A stretch of 64,000 nucleotides of DNA from NCBI GenBank assembly GCA_963778845.1, contig CAVZVW010000010.1, positions 89,706 to 153,705 on the forward strand. Direction: 5' to 3'. The notes beneath the pieces were generated by a model. That model did not search any database, had not been told where the DNA came from, and saw nothing but the letters and a program-made list of their open reading frames with translations. The position numbers were made by a program, and so were the translations under genes. Shown here piece after piece: positions 8,368 to 15,757 of this stretch (position 1 is the first letter of the stretch; each line of letters opens with the position of its first letter). Source of the DNA: CAVZVW01 sp963778845 (GTDB taxonomy: Bacteria; Actinomycetota; Actinomycetes; Actinomycetales; Kineosporiaceae).

Positions 8368-9572
8368 TCGACCGGCTCGTGACCGGCTCGGCCGTCTCGC
8401 GGGCGATCGCCGAGGAGGTGCGCGGTCGTCTGGCTGGCGCCTCCGAGCCCGACGCCCGGGCGCGGCTCGCGGTCGAGGTGCAGGCCGTGGCTGCACGACA
8501 CGGATCGCTGCTCGGTGTCGAGGATCTCGAGGCGACAACGCAAGCCGTACGCGCGCAGCTGTGGGGCCTGGGACCTCTCGAGGCCCTCGTGACCGACCCG
8601 GACGTGACCGACGTGCTGGTCAACGGGCCCGACTCGGTGCACGTGGACCGCGGCGCGGGGCTTGAACGGGTCGACGTGGACCTGGGTGACGAGGGGCATG
8701 TCCGAGCCATGGCCGTTCGCCTGGCAACCACCGGCGGTCGCCGGCTCGACGAGGCATGCCCGTGGGTGGACGTGCGCCTGCCGGGCGGCGTCCGGCTGCA
8801 CGCCGTCCTGCCGCCCGTGGTCGTGGGTGGCACCCACCTGTCGCTGAGGGTCATTCGCAGCCGCGGCCGAAGCCTGAGCGACCTCGCGGCCGTCTCGACG
8901 TTCCCCGCTGCCTGGCACCCGGTCCTGCGCGGCCTGGTCGCTGAGAGGGTCGCGTTCCTGGTCAGCGGTGGCACCGGTGCCGGGAAGACCACGCTGTTGT
9001 CGGCTCTGCTGTCCGTGTGCCCGCCCTCGGAGCGGCTGGTCCTCGTCGAAGACGTGGCTGAGCTCGTGCCGGACCACCCGCATGTCGTCCGGCTGGAGTC
9101 ACGGCACGCCAACGTCGAGGGCCGGGGCGCGGCGACCCTGCAGGACCTGCTCCGGCAGGCACTGCGCATGCGCCCTGACCGCCTGGTCGTGGGTGAGTGC
9201 CGAGGCGCTGAGGTGCGGGAGCTCTTGGCCGCCCTCAACACCGGCCACGCCGGCGGCTGCGGCACGGTGCACGCGAACAGCCCGGTGGAGGTCCCTGCCC
9301 GTCTGGAGGCGCTGGCCGCCCTCGCGGGGATGTCGCCCCAGGCCACGCGCGCCCAGGCGGCAGCCGGCCTGGACGCTCTCGTGCATGTCACTCGTGAGGG
9401 CCCTCTTCGCAGGGTCAGCCAGATCGCGGTCGTGGAGGCAGGGGCAGCCGGACCCCTGACGGTGCTGCCCGCGCTGTCCGGCGACCCCGACCCGAGGGCG
9501 CCAGGTCATCGTGGTCCGGGGTGGGAGCGCCTGGCCGCTCGGCTACGCCTCGACGTGAGCAGATGGCCATGA
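8364..9572 (+). CDS. tadA: Tad pilus assembly ATPase TadA (CpaF family)
   Basis: This is a secretion ATPase of 402 residues of the VirB11/CpaF family that powers Flp pilus extrusion from the cytoplasmic face. Visible motifs are Walker A GGTGAGKTT (about 201-209), the Asp box around LVLVEDVAEL, the Walker B region around RPDRLVVGECRGAE and the His box GHAGGCGTVHANS. The GTG start overlaps the upstream stop by four bases, with AGGGAAG placed six to seven bases before it. Length and motif order are normal for the family, so it is predicted to be an intact enzyme. Confidence 0.92.
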   Translation: MIDRLVTGSAVSRAIAEEVRGRLAGASEPDARARLAVEVQAVAARHGSLLGVEDLEATTQAVRAQLWGLGPLEALVTDPDVTDVLVNGPDSVHVDRGAGLERVDVDLGDEGHVRAMAVRLATTGGRRLDEACPWVDVRLPGGVRLHAVLPPVVVGGTHLSLRVIRSRGRSLSDLAAVSTFPAAWHPVLRGLVAERVAFLVSGGTGAGKTTLLSALLSVCPPSERLVLVEDVAELVPDHPHVVRLESRHANVEGRGAATLQDLLRQALRMRPDRLVVGECRGAEVRELLAALNTGHAGGCGTVHANSPVEVPARLEALAALAGMSPQATRAQAAAGLDALVHVTREGPLRRVSQIAVVEAGAAGPLTVLPALSGDPDPRAPGHRGPGWERLAARLRLDVSRWP

Positions 9573-10339
9573 CGTGGTTGGACGCTGTGACCGCGGGCGT
9601 CGCGATCGGCGCGGCCGCGCTCGGCGTGCAGCTGCCGGCGCGTCTCCTACCGGGCCGCCCCGCACGGCCGAGGACCGGATCGGCGGAGCGGGAGCCCAGC
9701 GGGCCTGTGGGGCCGGCCCCGAGCAGGTCCCTCACCCTCAGCGGTCCTGACGTGGCCGACCTCGCGGACCGCCTCGCGGCCATGGCCTGCGCGGGGATCC
9801 CGGCACGCCAGTGGTGGGACCTGCTCGCGGCCGCGACGCATGGCCCCCAGCAGCGCGTGTGCCGGGTGGTCGCGGCGATGGTCGCTGCTGGAGGCAGTGC
9901 CTCCCAGGGGCTGGCACTCCTCGCGCGCCCGCCGACGGGTGCCCGCCACCGATGGGTTCTCGGCGTGGGTCCGCCACGCAGATCCCGGGTGCCGACGCCG
10001 GCGATCTCGTGGCTGGCGGCGACGTTCGCGGTGGTCGAGCGGACCGGGGCACCGGTGGCCGAGGTGCTTGCTCAGGCCGCTGACGCGGTGCGGGCCGAGC
10101 AGGCTGCAGCCGCGGCTCGCGAGGTCGCGCTCGCGGGTCCTCGGGCCACGGCCGCTGTGCTGACCGTCTTGCCCGTCGCGGCTCTGGCCGTCGTTCCGGT
10201 GCTCGGCGTGGACCCTGCACGGGTGCTGGTGGGCACAGGAGCCGGTCGTGCCTGCCTGGTGACCGGCTTGGCCATGTGGGCCTGCGGCGTCTGGTGGGCG
10301 GCGTCGCTGGTGGACTCGGCCCGCCGGGCAGGAGGTTGA
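9563..10339 (+). CDS. tadB: Tad pilus inner-membrane protein TadB-like (T2SF domain)
   Basis: This is a platform protein of 258 residues. A hydrophobic N-terminus (about 7-25), a cytoplasmic helical domain with the T2SF-like stretch around WLAATFAVVERTGAPVAEV, and two C-terminal membrane helices (about 195-215 and 230-250) match TadB. The middle is shorter and more Arg/Pro-rich than usual. Two ATG codons compete: 9563, and 9569 with an ATGA overlap on the tadA stop. It would work with TadC as the membrane base on which the TadA ATPase acts. Confidence 0.78.
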   Translation: MAMTWLDAVTAGVAIGAAALGVQLPARLLPGRPARPRTGSAEREPSGPVGPAPSRSLTLSGPDVADLADRLAAMACAGIPARQWWDLLAAATHGPQQRVCRVVAAMVAAGGSASQGLALLARPPTGARHRWVLGVGPPRRSRVPTPAISWLAATFAVVERTGAPVAEVLAQAADAVRAEQAAAAAREVALAGPRATAAVLTVLPVAALAVVPVLGVDPARVLVGTGAGRACLVTGLAMWACGVWWAASLVDSARRAGG

Positions 10340-10340
10340 C

Positions 10341-11003
10341 GTGCGCACAGCAAGCCTTCTGGCCGGGCTGTCGGTCGCTGCGGTCGGTCTGGCGGAGCCG
10401 GCGAACCCACGGCGTCTGCTGCTCCGGGCCGGCGCCGGGCGTCCGGCGAGCGGGAGCACGCTCGCTTCGGTCGCAAGGTCGCAGGAGGGTCTGGGAGATG
10501 CAGGCGGCCGGCCGGCAGGGACCCCGCCTGCCGACGCTGCGCTCACGGGGGCGCCGGCGATGCCGGCACGTCTCGTGCTCGTGCTCGTGGCCGCCGTCCT
10601 GGAGTCGGGTGCACCGGGGCACGTCGCCCTTCCGGTCGTGGCTGATGCCGTCACCGCGGTCGGCGCGTCCTCTCCTCTCGAAGGCACGACAGGGCGGGCA
10701 GGTCGACGTCGCCGGGCACAGCTGTCGGCACACGGCGGGCTCGTGCGGGGGGCCGGGCTCCAGGTGCGTGTGGACGAGATCTTGTCCCTGGCCCGGACGG
10801 CCGGGGTCTCCGCGGCACCCTTGCTGCGGACGGCGGCCGCCGAGGAGGGGCGGCGACAGGCTGCGCGTTCGGCCGCCGCCGCCCAGCGGCTCGCCGTGCT
10901 GCTCGTGCTGCCGACCGGCTTGTGCCTGCTGCCGGCCATGGTGCTGCTCGCCGTCGCGCCGGTGGTTCTCGACCTCGTGCTCGGGGTGCTGTCCACGACG
11001 TGA
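10341..11003 (+). CDS. tadC: Tad pilus inner-membrane protein TadC-like (T2SF domain)
   Basis: This 220-residue protein has a T2SF-like helical region and hydrophobic segments at the N-terminus (about 3-18), in the middle (about 72-86) and at the C-terminus (about 185-215). GTG at 10341 is preceded by GGAGG five bases away, one base after the tadB stop. TadB and TadC form the membrane platform of Tad pili. Its place between tadB and the pilin gene supports the call better than its rather divergent sequence does. Confidence 0.75.
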   Translation: MRTASLLAGLSVAAVGLAEPANPRRLLLRAGAGRPASGSTLASVARSQEGLGDAGGRPAGTPPADAALTGAPAMPARLVLVLVAAVLESGAPGHVALPVVADAVTAVGASSPLEGTTGRAGRRRRAQLSAHGGLVRGAGLQVRVDEILSLARTAGVSAAPLLRTAAAEEGRRQAARSAAAAQRLAVLLVLPTGLCLLPAMVLLAVAPVVLDLVLGVLSTT

Positions 11004-11184
11004 CGGCAGCCCACGAGCGCTGTCGTCTGGTCGCCTCCCTGCCATGGCCTGAGCGGCGGGTGCCGAGTCCTCCACAGCCTCCGTTCCGGTCACACCGTCC
11101 ACAGGCGTCCCCGTGTCGGGCACGGGCGTCCGAAGCACCCGGCAGGCTCGCAGGGTCGAGGACGAGTGCGAGGAGGCACCGAAC

Positions 11185-11508
11185 ATGACCACACAGGCGA
11201 CGGGGGCGGCACCCCGCGAACCGGGCACGGCCCTTGAGACACCGGGCACGGCCCTTGAGACACCGGGCGCGGCCCTTGGGACACCGGGCGCGGCCCTTGG
11301 GACACCGGGCGCGGCACGACGGGCCGAGGGGGCGACCCCATCGGGTTCGGTCGAGGCCGCACAGGACCGGGGGATGGCGACCGCGGAGTACGCCATCGCT
11401 ACCGTGGCCGCCTGCGGCTTCGCCGGCGTGCTGCTGGCCGTACTGCGCAGCGACCAGGTCCGCGCCCTCCTTGCCGGGCTGGTCCGCCGTGCGCTGAGCG
11501 TCGGCTGA
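11185..11508 (+). CDS. DUF4244 Flp-type pilin with 7-residue repeats
   Basis: This 107-residue protein ends in the DUF4244 pilin-like segment: GMATAEYAIATVAACGFAGV followed by a hydrophobic helix and a short tail. The Gly before Met-Ala-Thr-Ala-Glu-Tyr fits prepilin-peptidase cleavage, with Glu at +5. It should be the major Flp pilin of this operon. Before the cleavage site lies an unusual leader of about 65 residues made of 7-residue repeats (ETPGTAL / GTPGAAL), encoded by a 21-bp tandem repeat. ATG at 11185 has AGGAGG (11171-11176) eight bases upstream. The 180-base gap after tadC may hold a separate promoter. Confidence 0.8.
   Translation: MTTQATGAAPREPGTALETPGTALETPGAALGTPGAALGTPGAARRAEGATPSGSVEAAQDRGMATAEYAIATVAACGFAGVLLAVLRSDQVRALLAGLVRRALSVG
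11219..11318. repeat. 21-bp in-frame tandem repeat, about 4.7 copies
   Basis: The unit resembles CCGGGCACGGCCCTTGAGACA and repeats in tandem. The first two copies carry A where the later copies carry G, so the array is diverging by homogenised steps. Each unit adds seven residues to the pilin leader, so copy-number change would keep the frame. Confidence 0.85.
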
Positions 11509-11509
11509 G

Positions 11510-11848
11510 ATGCGCGAGCAGGGATCGGTGACCGCCGAGACGGCCGTCGTGCTGCCCTCGGTCGTGATGGTGCTGGCTGTGGTGCTCGCGGTCGCCGGAG
11601 GTGTGACCGCACGGCTGAGCTGCGTCGATGCGGCCAGAGCCGGTGCGAGGGTTGCGGCTCGAGGTGAGGGGGACGCACGCGTCGTCGCGGTGGCACGCGA
11701 GGTGGCACCCCAGGCGCAGGTTCGCATCGCACGGAGTGGGAGCCGAGTGGAGGTGGGTGTTCGCAGGATCGTCAGCCTGCCGCTGCCGTGGCTGCGTCGG
11801 GCGAGTGTGGGCGCGCTGGCCGTCGCCGACCGGGAGCAGGCGCCGTGA
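11510..11848 (+). CDS. TadE-like minor pilin
   Basis: This 112-residue protein begins MREQGSVTAETAVVLPSV, the TadE signature with Glu five residues after the cleavable Gly, followed by a 20-residue hydrophobic helix and a mostly beta C-terminal domain. TadE-family minor pseudopilins are needed for pilus assembly. It starts one base after the pilin stop (TGAGATG) and its own stop overlaps the next gene. No Cys pair for a disulfide is visible. Confidence 0.82.
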   Translation: MREQGSVTAETAVVLPSVVMVLAVVLAVAGGVTARLSCVDAARAGARVAARGEGDARVVAVAREVAPQAQVRIARSGSRVEVGVRRIVSLPLPWLRRASVGALAVADREQAP

Positions 11849-12243
11849 CCCGGGCGCACGATGCCGGCAGCGGCTCCGTCCTGCTGCTGTCGGTGGTCGC
11901 CACGACGCTCATGGCGGCCGTCGTCCTGCTCGCCGTGGCCCAGGCGACGGTCGCCAGGCACAGGGCGGAGGCCGCGGCCGACCTGGCCGCACTCTCGGCG
12001 GCCACGTCGGCGGCCGCCGCGTCCGGGCAGTCCGGGACGTCCGCGAGGGAGGGTGTCGCCTGTGGACGGGCTGCGTCGGTGGCGCGAGCCAACGGCGCCG
12101 CCGTCCGTCGCTGCGAGATCACCGGTGACGGGGTGGCGGTCGTGAGAGTCGAGGTCGTGCCGGCCAGTGGCGTTCGATGGGGTGTGGCCGACGCAACCGC
12201 TCGGGCGGGCCCCGCTCGAGGCTCGACGACGGTGGCCCCCTAG
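11845..12243 (+). CDS. second TadE/TadG-like secreted protein (Rv3654c-like)
   Basis: This 132-residue protein has an N-terminal GSGSVLLLSVVATTLMAAV membrane segment followed by the RAEAAADLAALSAAT stretch typical of TadE/TadG-like helicase-operon proteins (Rv3654c type). Two Cys pairs in the outer part could form disulfides. The GTG start overlaps the upstream stop by four bases (GTGA), with GGGAGCAGG just upstream. It is the last gene of the Tad operon and converges on the helicase gene. Confidence 0.8.
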   Translation: MTRAHDAGSGSVLLLSVVATTLMAAVVLLAVAQATVARHRAEAAADLAALSAATSAAAASGQSGTSAREGVACGRAASVARANGAAVRRCEITGDGVAVVRVEVVPASGVRWGVADATARAGPARGSTTVAP

Positions 12244-12293
12244 CGTGACGACCCGGCTAGTCCTCGAAGCGGGCGGAGGCCGGCCCCGCCGTG

Positions 12294-14648
12294 CTACGGG
12301 AGCGGGGCGTCGGCCGTCACGACGTCGAGCAGCCGCGCCGCACCGAGCTTGTCCAACGGCTCGTTGTGGTTGCCGCACTTGGGCGACTGGACGCAGGCCG
12401 GGCAGCCGCTGTCGCACTCGCAGTCGTCGATCAGCCCCCGCGTGGCTCGCAGCCAGGTGCCGGCCGCGGCGAAGCCCCGTTCGGCGAACCCCGCCCCACC
12501 CGGGTGGCCGTCGTGGACGACGATCGTCGGCATCCCCGTGTCGGGGTGCATAGCGGTCGAGACGCCCCCGACGTCCCACCGGTCGCAGGTCGCGACGAGG
12601 GGCAGCAGTCCGATCGCTGCATGCTCGGCGGCGTGGGCCGCCCCTGGGATGTCTACGGCCGCGAGCCCACCGTCAACGAGCGCGGGCTCGGGCACGGTCC
12701 ACCAGACGGCAGCGGTGCGCAGAGTGCGCACAGGAAGGTCGAGCGGGTGCTCGCCGAGGATTCTCGAGGTGGCGACGTCGCGGCGCAGGTACGACACCAC
12801 GCGCTGGCTGACGTCGACCATGCCGAAGCTCAGCTCCGCGACCCCCCAGGCCGCCCGCCGTCGCGTCTGGACCAGGCGGATGTCCACGACCTGCCGCGCC
12901 TGGGTGCTGACCTCGTCGCCGGTCTGCGCGACGAGGGCCACACCGTCGTCCAGGGAGAGGTCCAGCACGAGCCAGCTGCGGCCCTGGTGGAGGTAGATCG
13001 CCCCGCCGTGGACGCTGTGGTGGCTGGCGGCGGAGTCGACGGTCCCGATCAACCGCCCTGTCGCCTCCTCGACGACCCTGACCGGATCGCCACCGGTCCC
13101 GCGCAGGTCGGCCAGGTCGCCGGCACGTTCCGGGCGCGTCCAGAACCATCCGGTCGGGCGCTCGCGCAGCGCGCCGCGCAGGCACAGGGTGCGCACCAGC
13201 GCCTGCGTGGTCTCCCCGAAGAGCGGCAGGTCCTCCGGGCGCAGCGGCAGCTCCGCGGCAGCCGCGCACAGGTGTGGTGCCAGCACGTAGGGGTTGTCGG
13301 GGTCCAGGACAGTGGCCTCGACGGGGCGACCGAAGACGGCTTCGGGATGGTGGACGACGTAGGTGTCGAGGGGGTCGTCGCGAGCGACCAGGACCGCCAG
13401 GGCGTCGCCGCCGGTCCGCCCCGCCCGACCCGCCTGCTGCCACAACGACGCCCGCCGGCCCGGCCACCCGCAGATGAGCACGGCGTCGAGACCGGAGATG
13501 TCCACGCCGAGCTCCAGCGCGCTCGTCGTCGCCAGCGCCAACAGCCGACCGGACCGCAGGTCGGCCTCCAATGCACGGCGGTCCTCGGCGAGGTAACCGC
13601 CGCGGTAGGCGGCCACCCGGTCCGCGAGTGGCCCTGTGGCCGCGTCGGCCGGCTCAGGGTCGGCCCTTGCGCTGCGGGCCTCGAGGCGACGCCGGGTCGC
13701 GGCGGCCACGACCTCGACGCCACGCCGCGACGGGACGAAGGCGAGCGTGCGCACGCCGTGCGCGACCAGGTCCGCGAGCAGGTCGCTCGTCTCGGTGAGC
13801 GCGGACCGGCGCGACGGCGCACCGTTCTCCCCGCCGCCTGCCACCAGCGGCGGCTCCCAGAGCACGAACGAGACGCGGCCCCGCGGCGACGCGTCCTCGA
13901 TGACGGCCTCGACGTCGAGCCCCGTCAGCTGCCGCGCCGTGGTCGCAGGGTCCGCGGCGGTCGCCGAGGCGAGGATGAAGACCGGGTCGGCGCCGTAGTG
14001 GGCGGCCACCCTGCGAAGCCGGCGCAGGACTGCGGCGACGTGCGACCCGAACACCCCGCGGTAGTGGTGGCACTCGTCGACGACCACCAGGCCGAGCCCT
14101 CGCAGGAAGGGCGCCCACCGCTCATGGCCGGGCAGCAGCGAGTGATGCAGGAGGTCGGGGTTCGTGAGCACCAGGTTCGCGTGGTCGCGCACCCAGCGCC
14201 GTTCCTCGACGGCGGTGTCACCGTCGTAGGCGGCCGCGCGCACGCCGTCCAGCCCCAACGCGGTCACCAGCTGGAGCTGGTCGGCGGCCAGAGCCTTGGT
14301 GGGGCTCAGGTAGAGCACGCCTGCGCCGCGTAGGGCCGGTGGCGTCGGCGGCTTCCGGATCATGGTCAGCCCGGGCAGGAGGTAGCAGAGGGATTTCCCC
14401 GAGGCCGTGCCCGTCGCGACCGCGACGTGACGCCCGTGCCAGGCCGCGTCGGCGGCGGCGACCTGGTGCACCCAGGGGGCCGACACCCCGGCCCGCTGCC
14501 ACGCCGACACAACGCCCGGGTCCGCCCACCCGGGCCAGTCGGTGGTGGTCCCGTCCCGCGCCGGCACGTCTTCGACGTGCAGGACGCGCTCGCTCCGGCC
14601 CGGCTGGGCCAGCAGCCGGGACAGCGCCGCCGGCACCGGGCTGGTCAC
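12294..14648 (-). CDS. DEAD/DEAH-box helicase with DUF1998 zinc-binding C-terminus (MrfA/YprA-like)
   Basis: This is a 784-residue SF2 helicase of the Rv3649/MrfA family. Visible motifs are Walker A ATGTASGKS (about 78-86), Walker B/DEAH as VVVDECHHY (about 188-196), the motif III region with ASATAADP, and the helicase C-terminal elements SALELGVDISG and QQAGRAGR. At the C-terminus CECDSGCPACVQSPKCGNHN provides four Cys for zinc binding as in DUF1998. Bacillus MrfA repairs mitomycin-type DNA damage, so a DNA-repair role is likely. The ATG at 14648 gives full length. It is convergent with the Tad operon and divergent from the STAS gene. Confidence 0.9.
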   Translation of the reverse strand: MTSPVPAALSRLLAQPGRSERVLHVEDVPARDGTTTDWPGWADPGVVSAWQRAGVSAPWVHQVAAADAAWHGRHVAVATGTASGKSLCYLLPGLTMIRKPPTPPALRGAGVLYLSPTKALAADQLQLVTALGLDGVRAAAYDGDTAVEERRWVRDHANLVLTNPDLLHHSLLPGHERWAPFLRGLGLVVVDECHHYRGVFGSHVAAVLRRLRRVAAHYGADPVFILASATAADPATTARQLTGLDVEAVIEDASPRGRVSFVLWEPPLVAGGGENGAPSRRSALTETSDLLADLVAHGVRTLAFVPSRRGVEVVAAATRRRLEARSARADPEPADAATGPLADRVAAYRGGYLAEDRRALEADLRSGRLLALATTSALELGVDISGLDAVLICGWPGRRASLWQQAGRAGRTGGDALAVLVARDDPLDTYVVHHPEAVFGRPVEATVLDPDNPYVLAPHLCAAAAELPLRPEDLPLFGETTQALVRTLCLRGALRERPTGWFWTRPERAGDLADLRGTGGDPVRVVEEATGRLIGTVDSAASHHSVHGGAIYLHQGRSWLVLDLSLDDGVALVAQTGDEVSTQARQVVDIRLVQTRRRAAWGVAELSFGMVDVSQRVVSYLRRDVATSRILGEHPLDLPVRTLRTAAVWWTVPEPALVDGGLAAVDIPGAAHAAEHAAIGLLPLVATCDRWDVGGVSTAMHPDTGMPTIVVHDGHPGGAGFAERGFAAAGTWLRATRGLIDDCECDSGCPACVQSPKCGNHNEPLDKLGAARLLDVVTADAPLP

Positions 14649-14779
14649 TCCGCAAGTCTGTCAGCAGCGGCTCCGGGCGCGCCCAGCCGCGCGACGCCGG
14701 CGTGCGGGTCGCCATCGCCCGGCGAGTGGTTGAATGCCCTGTCCGGTGACTCGGCTACCCACCGGTAGGCGGAGGCGAC

Positions 14780-15145
14780 GTGGAGCTCGAGGTGACCAGC
14801 CGCCGCGAGGGCGGGCGCACCGTGGTCACTGTCACCGGCGAGATCGACGTCTACACGGCGCCGGATCTGCGCGAGCGACTCAACGGGCTCGTGGCTGAGG
14901 GTCGTTACGACCTCGTGGTGGACCTGAGCGACCTGGACTTCCTCGACTCCACCGGTCTGGGCGTGCTCGTGAGTGCGCTGAAGCGGGTCAGGTCCCACGA
15001 CGGGGCCCTGCGTCTCGTCTGCCACGAGGACAAGATCCTCAAGGTGTTCCGGATCACCGGGCTGACGAAGGTCTTCCCGATCCACGCCACCCTGGAGCAG
15101 GCGCTCGCCGTGGACGGTGCGCCCGTCGAGGGCCCGCACGGCTGA
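14780..15145 (+). CDS. STAS-domain anti-sigma-factor antagonist
   Basis: This 121-residue single STAS domain is of the RsbV/BldG type. The conserved phosphorylation loop LDSTGLGVL puts the target Ser at residue 57. In this class the unphosphorylated antagonist binds the anti-sigma kinase and frees a sigma factor, and the kinase reverses this by phosphorylating the Ser. The partner kinase is encoded immediately downstream. GTG at 14780 has GGAGG four bases upstream. Its start/stop overlap with the next gene (TGATG) indicates coupled expression. Confidence 0.92.
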   Translation: MELEVTSRREGGRTVVTVTGEIDVYTAPDLRERLNGLVAEGRYDLVVDLSDLDFLDSTGLGVLVSALKRVRSHDGALRLVCHEDKILKVFRITGLTKVFPIHATLEQALAVDGAPVEGPHG

Positions 15146-15528
15146 TGTCGACCGTGGCGCTGCGCTTCCAGCCGTCGAGCGAGCACGTCCGAACGGCCCG
15201 CCTCGTGGCGGTCGCGGTGGCACGACGGGCAGGCCTGGACGAGGCGCGCCTCGACGAGGTGCGCCTCGCCGTCAGCGAGGTGTGCGCCCGTGCCGTGCGT
15301 CGCTGCCAGCTTGGCGCCGTCGACCTCCCGCTGCTCGTCGAGCTCGACGACGCCGGCGACCACCTCGAGGTGGTCGTGACCGACTGCGCCCCAGCCGAGC
15401 CCAGCGCCGAGGCGGACGTCGTCGAGCTGGCCCTGGTGCGTGGCCTCGCCGAGTCTGTGGTGGTGCGCGACGGCCCCGGGGGTCCCGGCGGGCTGGTCCG
15501 CCTGACCTGGGACCGCAAGCCGGGTTGA
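15145..15528 (+). CDS. anti-sigma regulatory kinase (RsbW-like HATPase)
   Basis: This 127-residue GHKL ATPase domain is of the RsbW/SpoIIAB family. The N-box region EARLDEVRLAVSEVCARAV (about 33-51) matches the family although the usual Asn is replaced by Cys-Ala, and the C-terminal nucleotide-binding part is compact, with the Gly-rich GPGGPGG near residue 115. It would bind a stress sigma factor and phosphorylate the STAS protein. The ATG shares its A with the STAS stop. No sigma-factor gene is in the window, so the target is encoded elsewhere. Confidence 0.8.
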   Translation: MSTVALRFQPSSEHVRTARLVAVAVARRAGLDEARLDEVRLAVSEVCARAVRRCQLGAVDLPLLVELDDAGDHLEVVVTDCAPAEPSAEADVVELALVRGLAESVVVRDGPGGPGGLVRLTWDRKPG

Positions 15529-15757
15529 GGATCCGCGCCGGTGTCCAGAGCCCGGCCCGGTCGACGTCCGAGCTCCTCGACGGTCGGGTATCTCACAAGG
15601 GACCGGCTTTCGACCCCGACGTCACCTTCCGTAGACTCCGCGACGTCCGGTGTCCGGTGGGCTGCATCCACCGGCGTTCGCCGCTCTAGAAGCCGTTCGC
15701 GACCGGCCGGTCGACCGCCGGCGGCCCGGGCGATCACGCACACGTCGAGGAGGACGG

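Noticed and set aside
11219..11318. A CRISPR-like repeat
   Set aside because: Units are contiguous and in frame with a protein; there are no spacers.
12291..14333. A 680-codon plus-strand frame opposite the DUF1998 helicase
   Set aside because: Helicase motifs on the minus strand are unambiguous and the plus frame has none.
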